Positions 46,233 to 58,200 of a stretch of DNA of 64,000 nucleotides are shown here, piece by piece. Position numbers and translations under genes: made by a program. Source of the stretch: Siphonodentalium dalli (taxonomy: Eukaryota; Mollusca; Scaphopoda; Gadilida; Siphonodentaliidae). Each line of letters opens with the position of its first letter. Position 1 is the stretch's first letter. The DNA lies in the NCBI GenBank assembly GCA_032622095.1, contig CP136067.1, positions 181,200,556 to 181,264,555 on the forward strand, written 5' to 3'. Below the pieces are notes generated by a model that was not told the origin of the DNA, did no database searches, and saw only the letters and a program-made list of their open reading frames with translations.

Positions 46233-49200
46233 GTTAGTATTAGTTTTTCACCTACATCTTTAATTATACTTGTAATTTGGTTGTTTTTCCATATTAGTAT
46301 TTGATAAACATCTAAAGACTGTGGGCCAGGTCTCAAAATATGGTACCAGACATATTCAGAATGAGGTCCGGAGAGAGTGAATTTAGTGACGCTACCTAGC
46401 ACAGCGAGCTGGCATCACTACTAAATTAACCCACTGGGGACCTCATTCTGCTTAGGCCTCATCTCCTCTGGCAAGCATATTTATTATCAAATACAAAGTT
46501 TGTTTTAGTTTGTCTAGAAAGTTTCTTTTCCTTGTTTAGTTTAGTTTCTCTGTATCGCCAAATTGGCAGACGACACAACTCTTAATCGATGTGCCCAATG
46601 GGTGCGCATCACCATCTTCACCACCTGAGAATTTAAATCTGAGTCTAGGTCTCCCATAGCAGATGAGTTAGGCCATGCAGAATGAGGTCCACATGGGGAT
46701 AATTTGGTGATGCTCTGTGGGACCTCATATTTGTGATGTGGACTATAAATTTTACTTTGATTAAATGCACACACCATGTTAAGCAAATATTTTTAATTAT
46801 TATTTACATTTTTAAAATAGAGAAATTTATTTTTTATATTTTACATTTTGTAATGACTAGACTCATTGCTCCATTTAACAAATGTAATGTTTTTTTTTAT
46901 AAATATTTTATTTTTAAACCCACATGGTGGTTTGCGCTCCAAAATACACCTAATAGTATTCGCTTCTGAATTTTTCACGATATCGAAATAGGTCGATAAA
47001 TTTGGTAATATAAATACTGAAACTACCTTTCCGCCGGCATTATACATGTATGTCCCAGATAGAGGCACTGGAGTCATAAAAAGTATAACGTTGACCACGT
47101 TGTCTAGGTCCCAAACAAACAACAGCCATATGCACGGCATGAAATAGAACTGATCGTTCCGTGTTAATCTCTATTCCACAAATAATAAAGAGCGTTTATT
47201 TCTCTTTGCGAACAATTTAAAACTGGATGATGGCTGTGGCCATGGCAAGTATTTTTTTAGAGTATATGAAGTCGGTATATCAACATTTCGTGTATTTGTC
47301 AACTCATATCTTATACCTCCTTCCAAAATACGTACTTTTTTAAATTTGAAAACTCGAATGAGCCATGTCCGTATAAATTACAATTTTGAAAAAACTAACA
47401 CCGTTATAACATCCGCCATGGTTCCCCGAGTCACCACACCAAATTTGGTTGAAATCGGTCCAGAGGTCTGGGACAAAAATCGCGAAAAGAGAGACAGACT
47501 GATATATAGACAGATCCTACTGTTTTATATACAGCCCACTGCAGCTGAAACAGTCTTTATTGAGCGTCGGAGGGGCCTGAGGTCCCTTTGTGCGTTAGGA
47601 AACGTTCAGACGACCACGATTCAATCATATGTGGAGGAATCGGGCCCGGCAAGAAGTGGATAGTTTGTTTACACGATTGCGATGTCGTCGCCGATGAATA
47701 TATCGTGGGTTGTTCGTAAGCCATTGTTAACGACGTGATTGACTATATTGCGATCTTTCCATCTACGATATTTACGTACACACGGTACACACGACTGCGA
47801 TTCCGCCGCAAGCGGAGGATACGCCTCGTTTTCGCATCTAAAATCAAACAGTGCTTGATATTATTTCTTTACTTGCGATCTTGTCGTGAGCATGCGCATT
47901 CCAACTATGGTTACTTCCTACGACGGACATCTTTCCACTTACGATTGAATCCTGGTCGTCTGAACGTTCATTTATGTGCGTTGTTTTGTTGTTAGACAGA
48001 GCCTTTAGGGCGCGTACACATGAAGCTGCAAGAAAATATCTGCAAGAAAATATCAGGTAAAATTGCACACTGATATTTTCTTGCTGCAAAGATTACGTCC
48101 GTGAGAACACGACGGTTTAGACGGCGTTGATTGAGCTCAATCAGAACAGTATTAGTCATGCTGGTTCAAGTGAATTGCGTCCGGTAAATAACCTATAGTC
48201 CATTTTGGCAATTCATAGTTTTTTTGAAATTTCCAACTGTTGACATGATTGTATTACCGAAGTCGGTGGGATTAGCAACGTTGCAAACGTTATTTGGAAA
48301 TTTGGAAATTTTATAATTTCATAGTGCATGTATATGTGGGGTGACAAATGTTATACCCCCATTGAGACCCTATATGAAGTTTTCAGGAGATTGTTGCTTG
48401 GTGCATGGGGCTGTGGTGTACATTACGTTACCGAACTTACATGGGCGCATGTGGGGACATGAGACCCCGCCAACTTGGAAACAATATTAGTTGGAAATTT
48501 CACACCAACAATGGTTTGAAATTGTTCTTGTAGTCTGATTTTTCAACCATTAATGTATGTGGAATTCGTGGTTTTAGACCAACATTTGCATTTTTCCTAC
48601 TTTGGTCAAATTATTGGTTTGGAATTTTTTCTAGGCCCCTCCCTCCCTGGTGTCCAGTCAAAATTCAAGGTATGTGAGGTACCATATGGGAAATTCAAAG
48701 ACGATGGGTGGTGTGCAAATTCAATTATGTGATATTGGGTCTTTGGCCCGATTCAAGAGGGGTGCAGTTGGAAATCCATGGACATCCTCCGTCAGCGGAA
48801 ACCCTCAAAAAATATATATGTCCCCACACATATCCATATAATAGCTCAGCAATTATGTCAAACAATCCAAAATGGAATTACGAAATAAATTGTTGAAACA
48901 GGCGATAATATTGATGGATCATAACTCGAGTGCGTGAACGGTTACCAGCGTGTCCCTTATAGAGATTAGATAACGAATACCGATGGCCACCAATCAAGGT
49001 GAACACATATCACCCACTGGCGATAAAATATCAGCGCGCTGCCTTCGTCAGATATTTTCCGGTATTATTTATTTGATTGGTCAAGTAAGTCACATGGGGC
49101 ATACCTGATATTTTCTTGCCCGCCATGTGTACGCGCCCTTATTCAGCGGTGGCCCCTTTGTACGCTTCGCTCAATTTGATCGTTTAAACATTTTGATTAA

Positions 49201-52200
49201 ACAAAACATTTAATTAACATTTTTGGGAAGTGTACCCTGAATCACCGCACCTAATTTCGTTGAAATCGGTCCAGGGGTCTGGGAGAAAAATCCTGACAGA
49301 CAGACATACAATCCTAATCTTTTATATATACTGTATAGATAATTGCTCAGTCCACTCAACTATAAATTTTATGAAACATATCTTAAACATTTGAAGTTGT
49401 AATCGCATGCGTGGCTTTAAGTTCATATAAGATATTCTCACAAAATGCTTACTCTATATCTAACATATGATTTTAAATAATGTTTGAAGTTAGATAAAGT
49501 CAACAATGATGCAAAACTACATTGTAACCCTTTATATACTGAACGGATTCTCCCATTCGGTAAACAAGTATAGATTGGAACTGTATGTTGTTCATTTTGA
49601 AAAGGTGTTCGGGTATAAAAAGCAGACGACAGACAGATGAAAAGATAATACACTTGACACAGGATGCATATTCATTGATGGGAAATTTTCAGATTGTAGA
49701 CACCTTTCGCATAATAGAGACATTTAGCCAAACCCACGTTTATGGTTACGGATACGGAACAACGTTACCAACATGTGTGTACTTTCTAATCGTTCTCGTA
49801 CTTAACTATCCGCATAAGAACGGTTACGATTTCATGGTTTCTAATAAGCTCAAATAACACCTGAAATTTATTTTCTGCAATATATTACTTTACTCAGATC
49901 GAGACTGGTCAATATATCTCATGTTAACCGTCCAGTTATATTGAGCTCCGACCTCGGTGTGCTGGTTAGATTGGCAATCACTGTACTCGTCGTCGTGAAT
50001 CACGTGGTTCCCGCGAAGTAAGATCGATATTCAAAACGAACAGGCATCGCTTGCGATGGCTGTAGACGACACAAAGCCTCGCAGTAATCGTCAAGCTAAA
50101 GAAATACACAATGAAGCCAGTCGCCAAAAATATATTTGGGTAGCGAACACGTCTCAACATGGTGCACATCGCGTCGACTTTGGTTCGATTTGATAGAACC
50201 AAATCAGAAGTGATGCCCATCAGCGACCACATCAACCGTATATGTCTTATTTCGTAAAACCAAAGAGGTGATAGGCATGTGAAACCGAAATCTCATTCAA
50301 ATCAAATCGCGGACTGGAAGGGTCTTGAAATGATTTCGACGTGGTTAATGTCAGATCCAAACATAGGAACCCCCCCACCAGCAATTACGTCTATCAGGCC
50401 ATCCATGATAACAACGAACTGAATTTCCACCACATATGACCTGGCATTTATACCTGTATTGTCACGATTTATCACGAGTCCCGGGTCGTATATGGTGTGA
50501 CTGGTCGTATAACAAGCATGTCATGATTATCGCACTATTGAAACTGAGACAAGTGAAGTTTTAAGGGACTGTATATACTAAACACGTGTAACAGTTGTAC
50601 CAAATATTGATGGTACGTCTTCGTCAAAACTCTTATCCGTAGTCGATATATCCAGAGCAAAGGTTAAAGGTACTCAACCCGATAAAACTCCTCTCAATTA
50701 CTATTTCAATGGCTTCGGGGGTCAAAAATATTTGATTCGAGTCGAGGAAGTCACCCATCAAAGCTCAGATTTGTTAGATATCGATTTTAGAAATCTATTA
50801 TTTTTCATTATCGGGAATACTATCTGGCCCAGAACTCAGTCAAAATTTCGTTAAAATTACCACTTGATTTTAGAGTTATCCATCCTTGTCTGTTTGAATA
50901 GATTTGGAGAACACATCCAGAGCAGATTACGGCAGTTAGCAGTACTCATCTCGAGTTTATAACAAATTTCAAAAATCAATATCTAATAACTCTGAGCTTT
51001 GTTTGATGGGTTCCTCGACTCGAATCAAACATTTTTTACCCCCAAAGCCAAAGAAATAGTAATATAGGACCCTCCGATCGGATTGTTGTTGTTGGAATCT
51101 GTTGAGATGGGGACCCTCTTTACGGGTTGAGTACCTTTAAACATCAATTGAGGCAGATATATTCAGGAAAGAAATTATATTATTAAAGGGGTACTGTACA
51201 CTAAATCCGACCATTATAATGAAAATGAATTTATGACTCCAGCCATTTATTAATTTTCATTATAATTACCATGTTGTTTGAATCGTTCATAGAGCACAAG
51301 TTAATTAGTTCACCTGTTGCATGTATATTGTTGAGTATAAAAGGAGATCCCCTAAATGGCCGGATTTAGTGTGCAGTACCCCTTTAAACAGTAATAACAT
51401 CTACATGTTGGGAGGTGGTGAAGGTAAAGGGTCAACTTCTGGTTTACTTTTGGAAAAAATAATAAAATATAAAAAATTAAAATACAAACATACTAATGAC
51501 ATACTTTTTGGCCCTACGGATAGATTTACGACTATCAAATAGCTATCAGTATTCGTAATCGTAATTGTAAGAATGCGAAAGGTCTGTAATGAACGACGAC
51601 ATATAATTATTACGAATAGCTATTTGTAGTCGTAATTTTTTTGGACGGTCCAAAACCTTTTCGCATAATTGACGACTACGAGACTGTTTATGAGACAATC
51701 GTGACGTCATTCGCAGTATGGGATTATGGAACAGGTCCCCTGGTGCGACAACACTACCATGAGTATATACCTTGTATATACTCATGGTAGTGTTGTCGCA
51801 CGATGGTACCTGTGGATTATGGTTTTGTGTGCCGGGATTATTTTGTACATAATTGTGCTGTTGTCAGGTCATAGCTTAGCGCTTTGTGTTTAGCCAGATT
51901 CTCGTGTTTCACTACGGCGAATGACATAATTGCCACGAATAGATAAAATTTAAGAACACAATTTAAGGACATAATCTCAGCGTTATCTCTCACATTGAGG
52001 AGATGAGAAACGATCGCGAACTTATTACTATATATATATGATATATTTGTGAGTTTTGTTGAAAATCCAAAACCGTGATCGTAACAACGGATACGGAAAA
52101 ACGACAACGAATAGAAAGAACACACATTCTAGTGACGTAGTACCCTATTCGTAATAATTATCTTTTGCCGTTCATTATGCGAAATGTGTTTATTAAGTTT

Positions 52201-55200
52201 GTAACATTTGTTTGTTGAACGTATTATCTGAACAGTAACTACGGGAACTATTCGTTTTTGAGTGAGTATTTTACTAGTATAGAACGGGTTGAGATATACC
52301 CCCTCACTCCAATTATTATCATTTACACTCCCCACATCCCCTCCCTATACTGCATATCAGACTCACAAACGTTTGATATGTCACCTCACACTCTTGTCTA
52401 CACCGATCTATACTTCGTTCCGCTATACTAAATCTATTTTCAATCAATTTCTTTCTATTATTCCATAAGAAAAAAAATCTCATTTTGATATATCTATCGA
52501 TCCAGCCCACACTGTGAGTAGCTAAGTAACATATATACCAACAACGATCTTCTAAAATTAGTATGAACTTAACTACCTATATTATTATGTTACCCTTCTC
52601 ACAGTGTGGGCCTATTCACACGTAATCGTTAACGACCCACATAAGCTTTATGCTTGATGTCGGATCCCCTCCATAAACCCATATTCATGATTCACATTTT
52701 GTAACATATATTGTATTGAATTATATGGAATAAATACTGTTTACATCAATTATTAGAAAGTTCATTTTCATTGGCCCATCATTGTTACAACTGTCTACAC
52801 TCCTTTGCTTTCTTGGGAAGACCACACCACCATCAGCTGATCTGCGAGCATGGGGATCAATTTAATCTGACCAACTAAAAGACACACAGTTGTTTTCCAG
52901 TATTTTGGAAGGTATATCATCCAAATATTGTTAGGAAAATTGGACAAACTTACATCAAAACATATCGGAGTCACGGTTGAAGCGCATTGTTATGTTCCAA
53001 TATAAAGGTAGGTGCGTTCTGTGCCAATATTGTAACCCATGTTCAGACTGATACCCTTCCAACTCTCGGCGAAAGGATGTCCCCGTAGCCGAGGTGGATG
53101 GGTGATGGATAAGATCATGCACAGTCTGGGATAGACGAGGTTGGCATGGATTAACCCTTTACCCAACAGAACGGCCCTGTGCCAATGCATTCTCTTATAT
53201 ATGCGAGTCGACCATAGGTCGCCTCGCATATATAAGAGAATGCATTGGCTTAACACGTATTAAAAATGATAAAATTGTCAAAGAATGTAGAAAAATATTA
53301 TAAAAATTGTTAAAAAATGAAAGAAAAAATTATAAAATTGTTTAAGAATGTAAGAAAAAATGGTAAAAAGTTGTTTTTTTAGGCCAATGCATTCTCTTAT
53401 ATATGCGAGGCGACCTATGGTCGACTCGCATATATAAGAGAATGCATTGGCACAGGGCATAACTGTAAGCATCACAATGTGGTCAATGAACCGGTTCCAA
53501 TGATATCCTATGGTCGACTCGCATATATAAGAGAATGCATTGGCACAGGGCATAACTGTAAGCATCACAATGTGGTCAATGAACCGGTTCCAATGATATC
53601 CTATGGTCGACTCGCATATATAAGAGAATGCATGGCACAGGGCATAACTGTAACTATCACAATGTGGTCAAGGAGCCGGTTCCAATGATATCCATATTTG
53701 TATGGTGTTATTGAGACAAACCGAAGATATTTTAGGCTGTTGAAGCTTTATTTGGCCGGTTTTGGCCGTTTTGTTGGGTAAAGGGTTAACCCCGACATGG
53801 GCGAAAATCGGGACCGACTTTCAAGCTTGATCTGAGTTGAGCGACATCTCAATGTGCCATTCCGATCGATACATCGTCATTTCGATAAAAAATGAGAATT
53901 TGGTTCACGCTCACTGAATTAAGCCCACTTGAACACTCACACTGAGTCCTTGCCTCCATAACTCTGATATATTTACAGGAAAATTAGAGGACAGTTATTC
54001 TATCAACGGATTTGGAAGAAAATTTATCGGAGTGACGGAATCTGGCAGTTTATCGCTGCATGGAACTGAGTCAGTCTCCTGGACGAAGCTGGCGAGAACA
54101 GTTGGTCCAGAATCATGCGTGCCAATTTATGAACACAAGGTATACAGTATGATTAAGATTAATTGAGTTACTTTCGCATATATTTATTGTTGGAATTTAA
54201 TGTTTTAAATATTTCGCATTGTGTTCAAGCAAATAAAATGTATTTATCTAGCAATTAGGCAAGATACAGGTGTCATTAGTATGTTTGTATTTTAATTTTA
54301 TATATATTTTTTTTTTCTTCCAAAAGTAAACCAGAAGTTGACCCTTTACCTTCACCATCTCCCAACATGTAGATGTTATTACTGTTTAAAGGGGTACTGC
54401 ACACTAAATCCGGCCATTTAGGGGATCTCATTTTATACTCAACATTATACATGCAGCAGGTGAATTAATTAATTTGTGCTCTATGAACGATTCAAACAAC
54501 ATGGCAATTATAATTAAAATTAATAAATGGCTGGAGTCATAAATTCATTTTCATTATAATGGTCAGATTTAGTGTACAGTACCCCTTTAATAATATAATT
54601 TCTTTCCTGAATAAATCTGCCTCAATTGCTGTATAACCTTTGCTCTGGATATTTTCATTGAATTCCTCATTTAACCTTTATTTACTAATACTTTATAAAC
54701 ATTCATTGATTGATGAGCAGTTATTCCGTTAGGAAACGTTCAGATAATAAGTTCAACAAACGACCACATGCCGTTTGTTGAACTTGTTATCTGAACATTC
54801 CCACCAATTAATAGGACTCTTTCTGCACTTTCTATCGTGTGCCGTCTGCTTATAATCCTGAACATCCTTCCAGATGACCCAGGGACGTTCCTAGTGGGTT
54901 CCAACTGAGGGGGGGGGGGTGAGACCATAAAATTTCCAACCATATAGGATTTAGTCTATTGAAAATTATGGTCCACATTGGGATTGCGGGGGGGGGGGTC
55001 AGACACCCACAACCCATGTCGGTACGAGCCTGAATAGACCCTTCCAATGTATACTTTTATAGCTGAATTGGATAATCAATTTAGTAAAGAAAGAGCTAAA
55101 ATTAGAAAATTGACCTCATCAATATTACTGACTTCACTTTATCGTATTTCAGACTGGCATATACTCGAGAGAAAGCACTGCTGGGTTGTTTATTACCGCA

Positions 55201-58200
55201 TTTAACACTGATGGGACTGTGTACGATTTCATTCTCATGGGGGCAGAGTCCTGGACAGGAGACACCGCATGGACCATTCGAGATTTCTTGGAAGGTGACA
55301 TATTTCTTTGTTTGATTTATTTTTCTCGATATTACTTTATAATGCTGAACTTGTCAACGGGTTTATGCATATTTTGTTTACTAAGAAATTATGAGTAGTA
55401 CAGAGGTGAGAATCATTGAAGGCACACATCGTTTTTACACATTTTGAACATCATCATTTACATGGAGGGAAATTAAAAACTACAAAAAAGCACTATTGGA
55501 AAAACACAATAATGACGATTGTATATAGTGCTTAACCCTTTACCCAACAAACCGGCCAAAAACGGCCAAATAAAGCTGCAACTGCCTAAATTATCTTGGG
55601 TCTGTCTCAATAAAACCATACAAATATGGATATCATTGGAACCGGCTCATTGACCACATTGTGATGGTTACAGTTATGCCCTGTGTCAATGCATTCTCTT
55701 ATATATGCGAGTAGACCATAGGTCGCCTCGCATATATAAGAGAATGCATTGGCCTAAAAAAATCTTTTTTTTAACACTTTTTACCATTTTTTCTTACATT
55801 CTTTAACAATTTTATTATTTTTAATGTGTTAAGCCAATGCATTCTCTTATATATGCAAGGCGACCTATGGTCGACTCGCATATATAAGAGAATGCATTGG
55901 CACAGGGCCCTTCTGTTGGGTAAAGGGTTAACCAATCACTTGCTCTAAGACGCTTTTAAGCAGTACACTGTTATCCCAGTCATTTGCACACGCCTACCAA
56001 TAACGTCACGACTTATAGGCGCCAAGGTTAGCATCAAATATTATATTTGTACTATATGATCTGCATTACCTCATAGAATGTAATACCTTTGACACAAAAC
56101 GCGAGGCTCTATTTACAATTTTTAATAAATCACGCTATTCGTTATTGAATTTGAGAACAAGTTTACAAAATCCTCGACCATCAGTCATGGAAAGAACTTG
56201 TCGTTTCCTGAAATACATAAAACAGACCGTTGGAACATCTCATGGTTAGCCAACAGGCTGGCAACCTGTCATTCAAACATTTCCATATACTAGTTTGTTA
56301 AATCCTATGCGCCGACATGTGGGTCCCTATATAAGCGGGAAACGACCAATCAAATTGTCAAATTTAGTCAGAGCCAATAATTTGGGATACTCCACCGCCC
56401 GAAAAAGCACAACGCAGCAATAAGAATCGAGACTCCACGTCTCCGCGCATGTCTAAGGATAGGTATTGTTTATTGTCATTCCGTTTTTTTTGTTCTTCGT
56501 ACCATAGATCTTGGTTGGAAGATTAAAGCCACATGGCGGTTTGCGCTCCAAAATACACAAAATATTGTTCGCTTTTGAATTGTGCTCAGTATCGAAAGAG
56601 GTCGATAAATATCTTAACTACCTTTCTAGGGGCATTATGTAACCCAAAAAGACGCATTGAAGTAATGCAAAATATAACTGTGAATACGGTGTCTGTGTCC
56701 CAAACATAAACCAGCCATTTGTACGACAGAGCGTTCTACGATAGTCTATTCCTGATATGGTAGCAATAAAGAGCGTTTCTCTGACTTCTGGCGAAAAGTT
56801 GAAAACTGCTGAAAAATGGCTGTGACTTTGACAAAGTGTTTTTCAGAGCATGTGAAGCCGGTATATCAATAGTTCTTTTATTTATCGACCTATCGTATCC
56901 GTCGCTCCAAATTACGTAGAAAAAACAATTGGAGGTTCACATGAGCAATGTCCGTTTAAATATATCTATAATCTACTACGTTTCACGCCATAATAAGTGT
57001 TTTGACATTGCAGGAATGCCTGAGGGTACAATCGTAGCCGCAACAGTTCGCAGGAGATTTGGAGCAGAACGCTACCCCGATCGAGACTATGAGCTGGTAT
57101 ACCAGGCCATCGAGAGCGCTGGCGGTCTAACTTATACCAAACTCAGAGACTTGGTTCAAAATGATGCATATGCATTCATTACAAGAATAGGTGTGTGTCT
57201 CTATCAACTTATACTTGTTACATGAATATTAAATTATTTAACGCTTTGAGTGCCAGGTCGATTGTTGTATCAACCCAAATACCCTGTGCCACTGCATTCT
57301 CTTATATATGCGAGTCGACCATAGCATTGGCCTAACAATTGTTTTAATTTTTTTTTTACAATTTTAATAATTTATTCTTATATTCTTTAACAGACTTATT
57401 TTGTAGGTTTAGGGCCGATGAGATCGGCCCCTGGCACTCAAAGGGTTAAAGACATATTATTGACTTACTTCAGTAAATAAAATTGAGCCAAACACTATCT
57501 ATCCATTGGAGGAATATAACAATCAACTAAGATATTTGAATATTCCAACCACGTCGACAATACCAGAGAACAACACGTTACAAGAAAACCATAGTCAGAC
57601 ATGCTAACGCCACCAAGATAATATTATTGGCCATAAATATAAATTATAATTGAAAATATATTGGTTACATGAATGCACCGCCTCAGAATTCCGTTAAAAC
57701 AACTAATCCTTAAAATTATTACAAAAAACTACGGCTTATTACTGCAGGTTTTTCATTCACCAAACCAGAAAGCTTCTAAATGCGGATAAAAAATTGGGTT
57801 CCCGCCATAAATTATTCAAGTGTGCATGGCCCAGCCATTGTTCATACCTAAACATCGAACGCAATTAACGCGGTCATAATAGTTACATACTACAACTATA
57901 ATACAGCCATCGAATACACACCCCACGAAAACCCGAAATGTGTTGTCCTGCGAGATATCCCATCCCTATAGCTCAATTTGACACGGCCAGATTAGCATTT
58001 CTACAATACAGTAAAACAATAAAGCTTCTCAAATCATCGGCATAGTCAATAGAACTTTCACGAACTTGGACATTCCAACTACAGCTTTGATCGGAATCGG
58101 GGTCGCATACAACTTTAACGCGTCACAAAATAACCGGAAAACCAATTATCTATTTATAAAATCCCCATAGGTCCACATATTTCAAAAAATTTGCCCAACA

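Larger units (their letters stand above)
46233..48007. other. CEMIP-like intron 1, left part
   Basis: Contains a small hairpin MITE (46357-46450: CAGAATGAGGTCC ends, arms about 45 bp), a related half copy (46678-46730), family D copy 1 (46919-47376), a family X/Y 3'-end fragment (47425-47530) and an inverted-repeat element (47597-47974). Confidence 0.7.
53151..53789. mobile_element. Nested-palindrome element P2 (TTAA/CCC type)
   Basis: TTAA at 53151-53154 and 53786-53789; TIR CCCTTTACCCAACARAACGG. TTAA flanks with CCC ends match piggyBac-type elements. Inside are two 69-nt palindromes (53181-53249 and 53383-53451) in opposite order, separated by about 130 bp of AT-rich DNA, followed by 93-bp tandem copies of half a palindrome (53421-53690). 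Confidence 0.9.
55531..55931. mobile_element. Nested-palindrome element P3 (TTAA/CCC type)
   Basis: 401 bp, TTAA at 55531-55534 and 55928-55931; TIR CCCTTTACCCAACAAACCGG against CCCTTTACCCAACAGAAGGG. Palindromes at 55685-55753 and 55833-55901. In intron 3. The left flank carries a single copy of the segment that is tandemly repeated in P2. Confidence 0.9.
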
